NCBI GenBank assembly: GCA_041572275.1
Contig: JBFFSQ010000019.1
Span: 1 to 25,612, forward strand
From: JBFFSQ01 sp041572275
Lineage (GTDB): Bacteria; Pseudomonadota; Gammaproteobacteria; SZUA-229
Length of the DNA: 25,612 nucleotides
Reading direction: 5' to 3'
The first letter of the stretch is position 1. Each line of letters begins with the position of its first letter. Below are positions 17,946-25,612 of this stretch, in pieces. The position numbers and the translations under genes are program-made. A model generated the notes under the pieces. It made no database searches and was not told the origin of the DNA. It saw only the letters and a program-made list of their open reading frames with translations.

Positions 17946-17973
17946 AATATACTATCTTTTTTGATGAGTTTAA
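17946..17973 (-). promoter_or_regulatory. Candidate sigma-70 promoter for glmS
   Basis: On the minus strand a TTAAAC hexamer (17968-17973) and a TATATT hexamer (17946-17951) are separated by 16 bases in an AT-rich stretch, ending about 38 bases before the glmS ATG at 17907. The match is reasonable but was found by eye, and the spacing is one base short of the ideal. Confidence 0.35.
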
Positions 17974-18034
17974 CCCATCCCTGCATTAATCGGCGGATGA
18001 TTTTAAACACTCGTCACCAGCAAATTAGAGTATC

Positions 18035-18071
18035 AAAAACAAAAGACCAGCATTCGCTGGTCTTTTGTTTT
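18035..18071 (-). terminator. Rho-independent terminator downstream of ssb
   Basis: A perfect inverted repeat: 18036-18051 pairs with 18056-18071 (16 base pairs, core GACCAGC/GCTGGTC) around a 4-base loop. It begins 22 bases after the ssb stop, and the minus-strand copy ends in a run of T. The flanking A and T runs make it symmetrical, so it could work in either direction, but only ssb leads into it. Confidence 0.85.
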
Positions 18072-18093
18072 GATCGCCGACAACCATTTCTAG

Positions 18094-18543
18094 TTAGAAC
18101 GGAATATCATCATCAAAACTATCATCAACTGGGGCAGGAGCAGGTGCTGACTGTCCTGCAGGCTGACTATTCTGCTGTGGTGCTGGTGAGTAATCGCCAC
18201 CGCCACTTCGGCTCCCAAGCATTTGCATTTCATTACCTACGATTTCTGTGGTATAGCGATCGTTACCGCTTTTATCCTGCCATTTACGCGTCCGTAAACT
18301 GCCTTCCACATAAATTTGTGACCCCTTACGCAGGTACTCACCCGCAATTTCCGCCAGGCGATTGAAAAAAACAATATTGTGCCATTCAGTACGCTCCTGT
18401 TTCTGTCCGGACTGTTTATCTGTCCACTGTTCAGAAGTAGCTACTGTAATATTGGTAACTGCACCACCACTCGGCATATAACGTGTTTCCGGGTCCTTGC
18501 CACAATTCCCAACAATGATTACTTTATTAACTCCGCGCGCCAT
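18094..18543 (-). CDS. ssb: Single-stranded DNA-binding protein
   Basis: Binds single-stranded DNA during replication, recombination and repair, and recruits partners through its tail. It has 149 residues from the ATG at 18543, preceded by AGGAA at an 8-base spacing. The OB fold (about 1-110) begins MARGVNKVIIVGN and contains the aromatic WHNIVFFNRLAE segment. A linker rich in Gly, Pro, Gln and Ala leads to the acidic tip DDDIPF, the partner-docking motif. The frame is open up to 18603, but that extension runs into the end of the transporter gene and is rejected. The transporter stop is 13 bases upstream, so the two are probably co-transcribed. A hairpin terminator follows. Confidence 0.97.
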   Translation of the reverse strand: MARGVNKVIIVGNCGKDPETRYMPSGGAVTNITVATSEQWTDKQSGQKQERTEWHNIVFFNRLAEIAGEYLRKGSQIYVEGSLRTRKWQDKSGNDRYTTEIVGNEMQMLGSRSGGGDYSPAPQQNSQPAGQSAPAPAPVDDSFDDDIPF

Positions 18544-18556
18544 TATAATTTCCTGT

Positions 18557-19930
18557 TCATCTGTTAACTGAATATTCGAGCAACCGCGCCTCATCCAGGG
18601 CATGTAGCTCGACTTTTAAATATGCAATACCTTCTTCAGGCTCTACTATCGCCTCGGCAACCCCCTGAACAGAAACCAGCCGCGACACCATGTGCTGGGC
18701 CTGTGCCGGATCTATTTTACCAATATTAAGTAAATAAGTGCTGACATAACGAGGATTTTTCATGGTAATGGCCAGTAGCAACCAGACCACGACAAGAAAC
18801 GCACTGGCCACTAGCACACTATCACCACCCCAACTCTGATACAAATAGCCTCCCATCAAGCCGCCAGCAAAGGCCCCGAGAAACTGACTGCTGGAATAGA
18901 CTCCCATTGCAGTGCCCTTGCGGTCTGCTGGAGATATTTTGGCTACCAATGAAGGCAAACTCGCCTCCAACAGGTTAAATGCTGTAAAAAACACCACCAG
19001 AACCAGCCCCGTATAAAATACAGAATCGGTACGAATTAACAAGCCTATTTCAGCAATTGCCAGAGTCAGGATTGCGCCGATAAACACCTGCTTCATACGC
19101 CTTTTCTTTTCGGCACGGATGATAAACGGCACCATCAACAGTACTGACAATAAAAACACTGGCAAATACAATTTCCAGTGCTGAGACACATCAAAACCTG
19201 CCTGTTCCTGCAACATTAGCGGAATAACCATGAAACTGGCCATCAGCACCAGGTGCAAGATAAAAATACCAAAGTCCAGTCGCAGCAGCTGACCATCCAT
19301 CAGTACGGTTCTAAACAAGGTCGGCATGACCTGCGTATCACGATGGAACATGCTGTGTTGCGGTGCTGGCACCCGTGTATAAAGAATGACGATAGCCAGC
19401 AGCGCCATAACTGCTGTGAATATAAACAGGCCGGACATACCAACCAGCTGATTCAGCACCGGCCCCAGCACCATGGCGATCGCAAAGGCAAAACCGATAC
19501 TAACACCAATAAAGCTCATCATCTTTAAACGGTGTTCTTCGCGGGATAAATCAGCAGCCAGCGCCATGAGTGCTGCTGCTATGGCACCACTGCCTTGCAT
19601 GGCGCGGCCCAGAATGATGCCATAGATGCTATCCGAGGCGGCCGCCACCAGACTGCCCGCAGCAAAAATAAGCAAGCCAACCGTAATCACTGGCTTACGA
19701 CCAAAGCGATCAGACAACATTCCAAAAGGTATCTGCAATAAGGCCTGAGTTAGACCATAAACACCCAGTGCAATACCAGCCAGCAACGGTGTCGCACCTG
19801 GTAAATCCTCCGCATAGACCGCAAACACCGGCAGAATCATGAACAGGCCGAGCATTCGGGTGGCATAAATCATCGCCAAGGAGCTACCTGCCCGCTTTTC
19901 CTGTTCACTCCAGTTGTCTGTCTGTGGCAT
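18557..19930 (-). CDS. yajR: MFS transporter, YajR family
   Basis: Inner-membrane major facilitator transporter of 457 residues from the ATG at 19930. It has about 12 membrane segments, the MFS motif A (GMLSDRFGRKP, about 70-80), and the AMGVYSSSQFLGAFAGG segment in the second half. The C terminus (about 390-457) is a soluble domain starting after NPRYVSTYL, matching the extra C-terminal domain of E. coli YajR. Substrate is unknown. An in-frame ATG at 19987 would add 19 residues with no family match, and a LexA-like box lies between the two ATGs, so I prefer 19930. It sits immediately upstream of ssb, divergent from uvrA. Confidence 0.88.
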   Translation of the reverse strand: MPQTDNWSEQEKRAGSSLAMIYATRMLGLFMILPVFAVYAEDLPGATPLLAGIALGVYGLTQALLQIPFGMLSDRFGRKPVITVGLLIFAAGSLVAAASDSIYGIILGRAMQGSGAIAAALMALAADLSREEHRLKMMSFIGVSIGFAFAIAMVLGPVLNQLVGMSGLFIFTAVMALLAIVILYTRVPAPQHSMFHRDTQVMPTLFRTVLMDGQLLRLDFGIFILHLVLMASFMVIPLMLQEQAGFDVSQHWKLYLPVFLLSVLLMVPFIIRAEKKRRMKQVFIGAILTLAIAEIGLLIRTDSVFYTGLVLVVFFTAFNLLEASLPSLVAKISPADRKGTAMGVYSSSQFLGAFAGGLMGGYLYQSWGGDSVLVASAFLVVVWLLLAITMKNPRYVSTYLLNIGKIDPAQAQHMVSRLVSVQGVAEAIVEPEEGIAYLKVELHALDEARLLEYSVNR

Positions 19931-19962
19931 TGCTGACCCAGTTGACCAAAAAAGCTGAATTT

Positions 19963-19982
19963 TACTGTGTTTAACTGCAGAT
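19963..19982. promoter_or_regulatory. Candidate LexA (SOS) box between the transporter-ssb unit and uvrA
   Basis: TACTGTGTTTAACTGCAGAT matches the gammaproteobacterial LexA pattern CTGT-N8-ACAG at 7 of 8 fixed positions: CTGT at 19965-19968 and GCAG at 19977-19980, with flanking TA on the left. It lies about 33 bases upstream of the preferred transporter start and about 150 bases upstream of uvrA. In E. coli uvrA and ssb are divergent and share an SOS region, which makes the position plausible. Confidence 0.45.
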
Positions 19983-20131
19983 AACATCCAAAAAATCAGA
20001 CACCTGCTGACAGCCTGCTAGCATCCGTGTATTTAATCCTCACACCGATCTTATCAGGTGAATAGACATAGCCAAGTCAAAGCCATTTCGTTATTCTTAC
20101 AGGTTTACTTCGGCATAGATTACAACACCCC

Positions 20132-22960
20132 ATGATGCATGAAATCCAAATCCGTGGTGCGCGCACGCATAACCTGAAAAATATCAATCTCGATATCCCC
20201 CGTGACAAACTGATTGTCATTACCGGACTTTCAGGATCGGGCAAATCTTCGCTGGCATTCGACACCATTTTTGCCGAAGGTCAACGCCGATATGTCGAAT
20301 CATTATCCGCCTACGCGCGTCAGTTCCTGTCTATGATGGAGAAGCCGGATCTTGATCATATTGAAGGCCTGTCACCCGCTATTTCTATTGAACAAAAAAC
20401 CACATCCCATAATCCACGTTCCACTGTCGGCACAGTGACTGAGATCTATGACTACCTACGCCTGCTATTTGCCCGTGCAGGAACGCCCAAATGCCCCGAC
20501 CATGACATCACACTGGCTGCGCAGACGGTATCCATGATGGTGGACCATGTCCTTGAGTTACCCGAAGATACCCGTCTCATGCTGCTTGCGCCGGTCATCC
20601 AGGAGCGTAAGGGCGAGTACCAGTCCCTCATCGATGACCTCAAACGCCAGGGTTTTATTCGTGCCCGTATCGATGGTGAAGTGTATGAACTGGATGATGC
20701 ACCCGTACTGGAAAAAAACATTAAACACAGCATAGAAGTCATTGTTGATCGCTTTAAGGTCCGCTCTGACCTCGAACTGCGCCTGGCAGAATCATTTGAA
20801 ACAGCTCTCAACCTCACTGATGGTGTTGCTCGCATCGCCTTTATGGATGAGCCAGGAAAACCGCATATCGTGTTCTCCTCGCGCTTTGCCTGTCCTGAAT
20901 GCGGCTATAGCCTGAATGAACTGGAACCGCGATTATTTTCCTTTAACAACCCGGCCGGTGCCTGTGAAGACTGCGATGGCCTCGGCCAGATTCAGTTCAT
21001 CGATGCGGAACGTGTCGTCACCAGCCCCTCCCTGAGCCTACCAGGGGGCGCAATTCGCGGCTGGGATCGACGCAATGCCTGGTATTACGGCCTGCTCGAA
21101 TCCCTGGCCAAACATTATGATTTTGATCTCGAGTCTCCTTTCAATGAGCTACCCGAGACCATCCAGCAAATTATTCTTTATGGTAGCGGTGACGAAGATA
21201 TCGAATTTAGCTATCCCTCCAGCCAGGATAATAAAATCCGAATCCACCCATTCGAAGGCATTATCCCCAATATGCAGCGGCGCTACCGTGATACTGAATC
21301 AACTGCTGTACGTGATGAAATGAGTAAATATTTCTCAAAACAGCACTGCCCCAGTTGCCAGGGTACGCGCCTGAACCTCGCCGCCCGCCACGTGTTCATC
21401 GCAGACAAATCCTTGCCTGATATCGTTGCCTTATCGATAAATCAATGCCATGACTTTTTTGAGCAGCTGAGCCTGCCGGGCAGCAAAGGCGAAATTGCTG
21501 AAAAAATTGTTAATGAAATCAGTGCTCGACTCCGGTTTCTGGTTAATGTCGGCCTCAATTACCTCTCCCTTGACCGCAGTTCTGATACCCTCTCGGGTGG
21601 TGAAGCGCAGCGTATTCGTCTCGCCAGCCAGATCGGAGCCGGGCTGGTTGGTGTTATGTATATTCTCGATGAGCCCTCGATAGGCCTGCATCAGCGCGAC
21701 AATGACAGACTGATCAACACACTGACCCATCTTCGTGATATCGGCAATACTGTCATTGTGGTTGAACATGATGAAGATGCCATACTCCATGCTGACCATG
21801 TCATTGATATTGGCCCGGGAGCAGGTGTCCACGGTGGCGAAATTGTTGCACAAGGCACGCCAGACGAAATAAAATCCAACAATCAGTCCCTCACCGGCCA
21901 GTACCTTAGCGGCAAACGGTCAATACATATACCTGAAACTCGCACTCCCCATACAGGCAAGGTTTTTAAACTGATGGGGGCAACCAGCAATAACCTCAAC
22001 GACCTGGATGTTGAAATTCCCGTTGGACTCATGACCTGTATTACTGGCGTTTCTGGCTCAGGCAAATCAACCCTGATCAACGACACTCTGTATCGCTTAC
22101 TGGCACGTGAAATTAATAAATCGTCTCAAACACCTGCGCCCTATCGTACTCATGAAGGTATTGACCACTTCGACAAAGTTGTTGATATAGACCAGGCTCC
22201 CATCGGTCGCACACCCCGCTCCAATCCTGCCACTTACACCGGTTTATTCACACCTATACGTGAGCTCTTTGCTGCTACCCAGGAAGCCCGTTCACGTGGT
22301 TACAAACCAGGGCGTTTCAGTTTTAATGTCAAGGGTGGCCGTTGTGAGGCCTGCCAGGGTGACGGCGTCATCAAAGTTGAGATGCATTTCCTACCAGATA
22401 TTTATGTGCCTTGTGATGTCTGTAAAAGTAAGCGCTACAATCGAGAGACTCTGGACATCAAGTACAAGGGCAAGAATATCCATGAAGTCCTGGAAATGAC
22501 CATAGAAGAAGCTGTTGAATTCTTTCATGCCATCCCGGTCATTAAACGAAAACTGCAGACACTGATAGATGTAGGCCTCACCTACATCACCCTCGGTCAA
22601 CGTGCCACCACATTATCCGGTGGTGAAGCACAACGGATCAAACTTGCTCGTGAACTCTCCAAACGCGATACCGGGCGGACTATCTATATACTGGATGAAC
22701 CGACAACAGGCTTACACTTTCACGACGTCGAGCAGTTATTGCAGGTGCTAATACGCCTGCGTGATCACGGCAACACCATTGTGGTCATAGAACATAATCT
22801 CGATATCATTAAAACAGCAGACTGGATTATAGACCTTGGCCCTGAAGGTGGCTCTGGTGGCGGCCAAATTATTGCCGAAGGAACACCCGAAACAGTCGCA
22901 GCAAATACTCATTCATTTACTGGACAATATCTGAAAAAGTTATTGAGCCGACAACGCTAA
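20132..22960 (+). CDS. uvrA: Excinuclease ABC subunit A
   Basis: DNA damage sensor of nucleotide excision repair; a dimer of tandem ABC ATPases that loads UvrB at lesions. It has 942 residues, close to E. coli's 940. Walker A motifs are GLSGSGKS at 32-39 and GVSGSGKS at 639-646. ABC signatures LSGGEAQRI occur at 487 and 828, each followed by a Walker B (ILDEPS and ILDEPT). Zinc sites include CPEC and CEDC in the first half and CEAC and CDVC in the second. Two adjacent ATGs (20132, 20135) can serve as start. It is a single gene, divergent from the transporter-ssb unit and convergent with the cyclase. A candidate LexA box upstream suggests SOS induction. Confidence 0.98.
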   Translation: MMHEIQIRGARTHNLKNINLDIPRDKLIVITGLSGSGKSSLAFDTIFAEGQRRYVESLSAYARQFLSMMEKPDLDHIEGLSPAISIEQKTTSHNPRSTVGTVTEIYDYLRLLFARAGTPKCPDHDITLAAQTVSMMVDHVLELPEDTRLMLLAPVIQERKGEYQSLIDDLKRQGFIRARIDGEVYELDDAPVLEKNIKHSIEVIVDRFKVRSDLELRLAESFETALNLTDGVARIAFMDEPGKPHIVFSSRFACPECGYSLNELEPRLFSFNNPAGACEDCDGLGQIQFIDAERVVTSPSLSLPGGAIRGWDRRNAWYYGLLESLAKHYDFDLESPFNELPETIQQIILYGSGDEDIEFSYPSSQDNKIRIHPFEGIIPNMQRRYRDTESTAVRDEMSKYFSKQHCPSCQGTRLNLAARHVFIADKSLPDIVALSINQCHDFFEQLSLPGSKGEIAEKIVNEISARLRFLVNVGLNYLSLDRSSDTLSGGEAQRIRLASQIGAGLVGVMYILDEPSIGLHQRDNDRLINTLTHLRDIGNTVIVVEHDEDAILHADHVIDIGPGAGVHGGEIVAQGTPDEIKSNNQSLTGQYLSGKRSIHIPETRTPHTGKVFKLMGATSNNLNDLDVEIPVGLMTCITGVSGSGKSTLINDTLYRLLAREINKSSQTPAPYRTHEGIDHFDKVVDIDQAPIGRTPRSNPATYTGLFTPIRELFAATQEARSRGYKPGRFSFNVKGGRCEACQGDGVIKVEMHFLPDIYVPCDVCKSKRYNRETLDIKYKGKNIHEVLEMTIEEAVEFFHAIPVIKRKLQTLIDVGLTYITLGQRATTLSGGEAQRIKLARELSKRDTGRTIYILDEPTTGLHFHDVEQLLQVLIRLRDHGNTIVVIEHNLDIIKTADWIIDLGPEGGSGGGQIIAEGTPETVAANTHSFTGQYLKKLLSRQR

Positions 22961-23029
22961 TTGGCCTGGAAATGAGTCACCAGCCAGATGCCAAATAAGA
23001 ACGGAAAACTGAGCACCGTGGTGACAACA

Positions 23030-23923
23030 TCAGGCCTTAAAGTCGATGATGTGGTGTTCAGATTTTTCAAACGCCACTCCCAGGCTGATACTACCCCGTC
23101 CCATCAATGGTAATTCCTCCCGTCTGATATAAACGGCCCGAGCCTGTTCATTTCTTACGAATGTACCATTAGTGCTGCGATCAACAATAACGAATTTACC
23201 ACGCCGATATTCTATATGCGCATGGTTACGCGAGGCATGCGCTGAATCAACTACCAGATCACACAATGACTCACGACCAATCTGGAAACATGGCGACTCC
23301 GTCGACAAACAAAAAGTTTGCCCCTCGTACAGCAGTTCAAGCTGGTGATGATCTGGAAAGGTGTTCACTAGATTGAGCATGGTACTGGCCGCATTGATAT
23401 CATTAGCCCCCCACAGAAGCTCATATATCAACATCGTTTGAGACTTGCCTTTAACCGTAGCTTTATCAAATATTCTTGATGTATCTTTTAGGAAATAACT
23501 AAGTTGATTAATTGTTTCTTCTGTAGTCAATGTCTGGCCTGCAGTTGCTATTGAGGCCATGCGTGCTGCCACGTTAACAACATCACCAAAAACATCACCA
23601 TCACTACGCAATAAAGCGGCCCCCGAATGCAGACCTATCCTGACTTTTGGCTTCACACCATTAATAGCATGTCGGTTAGCTAGCACTTCCTGTATTGTAT
23701 TTGCACTAAAAACCGCATAATCGGCTTTATCAAAACGGCACATGACCTCATCACCAATAGTTTTGATAACGACACCATCATTTTTTTTAATAATCTGGGT
23801 CATCATCAAAATAATCTCATTGATGATACTACTGGCCTGCTGATCACCACACTCATCATAGAGGCGAGTGCTACCTGATATATCAGCAAACATTATGGTA
23901 AATGGCAGCTTTGATGTTTCCAT
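23030..23923 (-). CDS. Class III adenylate/guanylate cyclase with C-terminal FHA domain
   Basis: A 297-residue soluble protein. The N-terminal catalytic domain (about 5-170) has the metal-binding D14 in FADISGST and D58 in KTIGDE, Lys54 at the purine-specifying position, D114 in FGDVVNVAARM, and N117 and R121 for the transition state. The Lys/Asp pair points to adenylate rather than guanylate cyclase. The C-terminal FHA domain (about 192-295) has GRES at 216-219, SRNHAHI from 231 and STNGTFV from 250, the residues that hold phosphothreonine. There is no membrane segment. It stands alone, convergent with uvrA, and upstream of it lies the rplQ terminator. No Shine-Dalgarno is obvious at the ATG. 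Activity is inferred from intact residues; the partner is unknown. Confidence 0.88.
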   Translation of the reverse strand: METSKLPFTIMFADISGSTRLYDECGDQQASSIINEIILMMTQIIKKNDGVVIKTIGDEVMCRFDKADYAVFSANTIQEVLANRHAINGVKPKVRIGLHSGAALLRSDGDVFGDVVNVAARMASIATAGQTLTTEETINQLSYFLKDTSRIFDKATVKGKSQTMLIYELLWGANDINAASTMLNLVNTFPDHHQLELLYEGQTFCLSTESPCFQIGRESLCDLVVDSAHASRNHAHIEYRRGKFVIVDRSTNGTFVRNEQARAVYIRREELPLMGRGSISLGVAFEKSEHHIIDFKA

Positions 23924-24075
23924 TAGGCAAAAATTACAGTTAAACCCTCAGAACTAGATAGTATTTAACATATACCATAACGGCAGTCTGTATTTAGCAA
24001 GCTCATCTGTAAAAGAATCGACGTGCAAATAACTACTGCAGGCTTTGTCTATGTCCGTTGGTATTTTTACTGGAC

Positions 24076-24105
24076 AAAAAAAAGCCGGTTAATGACCGGC
24101 TTTTT
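24076..24105 (-). terminator. Rho-independent terminator of the rpsD-rpoA-rplQ unit
   Basis: The stem 24079-24089 with 24095-24105 (core AGCCGGT/ACCGGCT) forms an 11-base-pair hairpin with a 5-base loop. On the minus strand it is followed by a run of eight T. It begins 22 bases after the rplQ stop. Confidence 0.9.
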
Positions 24106-24127
24106 CGATATGGTTCAAGAAACTCGC

Positions 24128-24523
24128 TTATTCAGCTGCCGCTTCAACCACTTCTTCTGTAGGTTCTGGACGGTCTACCAACTCGATATACGCCATAGGT
24201 GCTGCGTCACCAGAACGGAATCCGCACTTCAGTATACGCACATAGCCACCAGGACGGTCTTTATAACGAGGGGCTAATTCAGAGAACAGTTTACCAACCA
24301 TTTCTTTATCGCGCATTCTATTAAATGCCAGACGACGCTTAGCAACGCTATCTTCTTTTGCCAAAGTGATCAGTGGCTCTACTACCCGACGAAGCTCTTT
24401 TGCTTTTGGCAGAGTAGTTTTAATAATTTCATTGTCAAACAACGAGTTAGCCATGTTTTGAAACATAGCTTTACGGTGGCTGCTATTTCGACCTAGTTGA
24501 CGGCCTGATTTACGATGACGCAT
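24128..24523 (-). CDS. rplQ: 50S ribosomal protein L17
   Basis: Large-subunit ribosomal protein near the peptide exit tunnel. It has 131 residues, starting MRHRKSGRQLGRNSSHRKAM, the family's invariant N terminus, with IIKTTLPKAKELRRV and the C-terminal RILKCGFRSGDAAPMAYIEL segment. The tail is acidic and Ala-rich (EEVVEAAAE), as in many gammaproteobacteria. It is the last gene of the alpha operon, 35 bases after rpoA, and is followed by a strong terminator. Its usual neighbours and length leave no real alternative. Confidence 0.98.
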   Translation of the reverse strand: MRHRKSGRQLGRNSSHRKAMFQNMANSLFDNEIIKTTLPKAKELRRVVEPLITLAKEDSVAKRRLAFNRMRDKEMVGKLFSELAPRYKDRPGGYVRILKCGFRSGDAAPMAYIELVDRPEPTEEVVEAAAE

Positions 24524-24558
24524 GTTCTGTTTACCTTACGCAGTATTATTGTCTACGA

Positions 24559-25557
24559 TTAACTTGCTTCTTTATCTCTGATTGAGGCTGGAGGCCAATT
24601 TTCCAGACGTACACCCAATGACAAACCATGGGATGCAAGAACGTCTTTGATTTCAGTCAGAGACTTTTTACCCAGATTTGGTGTTTTTAATAACTCAACT
24701 TCAGTACGTTGAATTAGATCACCAATATAATAAATATTTTCTGCTTTCAAACAGTTAGCAGAACGTACTGTAAGCTCGAGATCATCAACCGGACGCAGTA
24801 GAATCGGATCAATTTCAGCTTCATCAGACTCAGCTTCAGCTTCCTCGATACTTTGCAGGTTAACAAATGCTGCGAGTTGTTGTTGCAGAATTGTCGCTGC
24901 AGTACGTATTGTTTCTTCTGGATCAACTGTACCATTGGTCTCAATGTCCAGGATCAGTTTGTCCAGATTCGTACGCTGTTCCACACGTGCACTATCAACA
25001 TTATAAGCAACACGAAGAATCGGGCTGAACGAGGCATCAAGCTTCAACGTACCAATTGTTGCCGTATTTTCCAGTGCATCAGCTTTTCGCAGAGACGCTG
25101 GTTGATAACCACGACCTTTTGCAACTTTGAGACTCATATTGAGCTCAACATCACCGGTGATGTTAGCAATTACATGATCAGGATTTATAATATCCACATC
25201 ATGATCGGCTGCAATATCACCTGCTGTTACAGGGCCTGGGCCTTTCTTTTTAAGGCTAAGGGTATCTTCGTTTTTGTTATGTAATTGAATTGCTACACCT
25301 TTGAGGTTTAACAATATATCCAATACATCTTCCTGAACGCCTTCAATAGAGCTGTACTCATGAAGAACACCTTCTATTTCAGCCTCAACGATAGCAGCAC
25401 CTTCAATTGAAGATAAAAGAATTCGTCTTAGCGCATTACCCAGGGTATGTCCGAAGCCACGTTCTAATGGTTCCAGAGTAACTTTCGCATGAGTTTCAGT
25501 ATATGCGTGAACATCAATATTGCGAGGTGTAAGTAATTCTTCAGTTGTGCCTGACAT
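24559..25557 (-). CDS. rpoA: DNA-directed RNA polymerase subunit alpha
   Basis: Alpha subunit that scaffolds RNA polymerase assembly and contacts UP elements and activators. It has 332 residues (E. coli 329). The N-terminal domain (about 1-235) shows LEPLERGFGHTLGNALRR, the dimerisation and beta-contact region, and KVAKGRGYQPA. An acidic linker (EEAEAESDEAE) leads to the C-terminal domain (about 250-325) with SANCLKAENI, carrying the DNA-binding surface, and LLKTPNLGKKSLTEI. The ATG at 25557 is preceded by AAAGGAG at a suitable distance. It is followed by rplQ and preceded by rpsD with 15 bases between them, the classical alpha operon order. Confidence 0.99.
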   Translation of the reverse strand: MSGTTEELLTPRNIDVHAYTETHAKVTLEPLERGFGHTLGNALRRILLSSIEGAAIVEAEIEGVLHEYSSIEGVQEDVLDILLNLKGVAIQLHNKNEDTLSLKKKGPGPVTAGDIAADHDVDIINPDHVIANITGDVELNMSLKVAKGRGYQPASLRKADALENTATIGTLKLDASFSPILRVAYNVDSARVEQRTNLDKLILDIETNGTVDPEETIRTAATILQQQLAAFVNLQSIEEAEAESDEAEIDPILLRPVDDLELTVRSANCLKAENIYYIGDLIQRTEVELLKTPNLGKKSLTEIKDVLASHGLSLGVRLENWPPASIRDKEAS

Positions 25558-25572
25558 TCGTACAGGTCTCCT

Positions 25573-25612
25573 TTACTTGGAGTACAATTCCACGATCAGT
25601 GATTCATTGATA
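25573..25612 (-). CDS. rpsD: 30S ribosomal protein S4 (last codons only)
   Basis: The right edge of the window holds only the 3' end of this minus-strand gene. The translation reads INESLIVELYSK and then TAA at 25573-25575, the conserved C terminus of ribosomal protein S4 (which in E. coli also ends with E-L-Y-S-K). S4 organises the 30S body and in E. coli is the translational repressor of this operon. The position directly before rpoA confirms the identification. Confidence 0.93.
   Translation of the reverse strand, partial: INESLIVELYSK

Noticed and set aside
17908..18034. Possible glmS ribozyme or riboswitch upstream of glmS
   Set aside because: The leader is short and AT-rich and shows no conserved ribozyme core; gammaproteobacteria generally lack it.
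18544..18603. Upstream start for ssb at 18603
   Set aside because: The extension overlaps the end of the transporter gene; the ATG at 18543 has AGGAA at good spacing and gives the invariant SSB N terminus.
22961..23029. Short minus-strand frame reading as a hydrophobic peptide between the cyclase and uvrA
   Set aside because: It is about 22 codons with no ATG start or ribosome binding site; it could be a chance frame or a remnant, and nothing supports it further.

Overview
The window is a stretch of chromosome from a free-living gammaproteobacterium with mid-range base composition. The evidence is the mix of gene neighbourhoods. leuS-lptE-holA and miaB-ybeZ(phoH)-ybeY-corC-lnt are both arranged much as in Escherichia coli. 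A ybeL-type zinc-ribbon gene is divergent from leuS, ssb and uvrA sit close together, and the end of the alpha ribosomal operon (rpsD-rpoA-rplQ) is at the right edge. I cannot name the genus. No tRNA, rRNA, CRISPR array, insertion sequence or phage gene is visible.

Layout. 1-3857 (minus): leuS, lptE and holA, with holA cut by the left edge. 3970-4488 (plus): ybeL. 4538-10118 (minus): a tightly packed run miaB > phoH > ybeY > corC > lnt > small secreted protein, with several overlaps or abutting starts. It covers tRNA modification, RNA/ribosome maturation and lipoprotein acylation. 10351-16035 (plus): a three-gene signalling cassette made of a ModA-like lipoprotein binding protein, a 1270-residue hybrid histidine kinase, and a receiver/HD-GYP response regulator. 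16075-17907 (minus): glmS. 18094-19930 (minus): a YajR-family transporter followed by ssb, which ends in a strong hairpin terminator. 20132-22960 (plus): uvrA. 23030-23923 (minus): a class III adenylate cyclase fused to an FHA domain. 24128-25612 (minus): rplQ, rpoA and the last codons of rpsD, with a terminator after rplQ.

Most of the window is core housekeeping. The parts that look strain- or lineage-specific are the signalling genes. The cassette at 10351-16035 has a periplasmic binding protein but no permease or ATPase, and its kinase has a helical-looking periplasmic domain. This suggests ligand sensing that feeds a phosphorelay ending in cyclic-di-GMP breakdown. Its first receiver domain has lost the phospho-acceptor aspartate. 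The cyclase-FHA protein adds a second possible nucleotide-messenger output. A near-consensus LexA box between the transporter and uvrA suggests SOS control of uvrA, and perhaps of the transporter-ssb unit.
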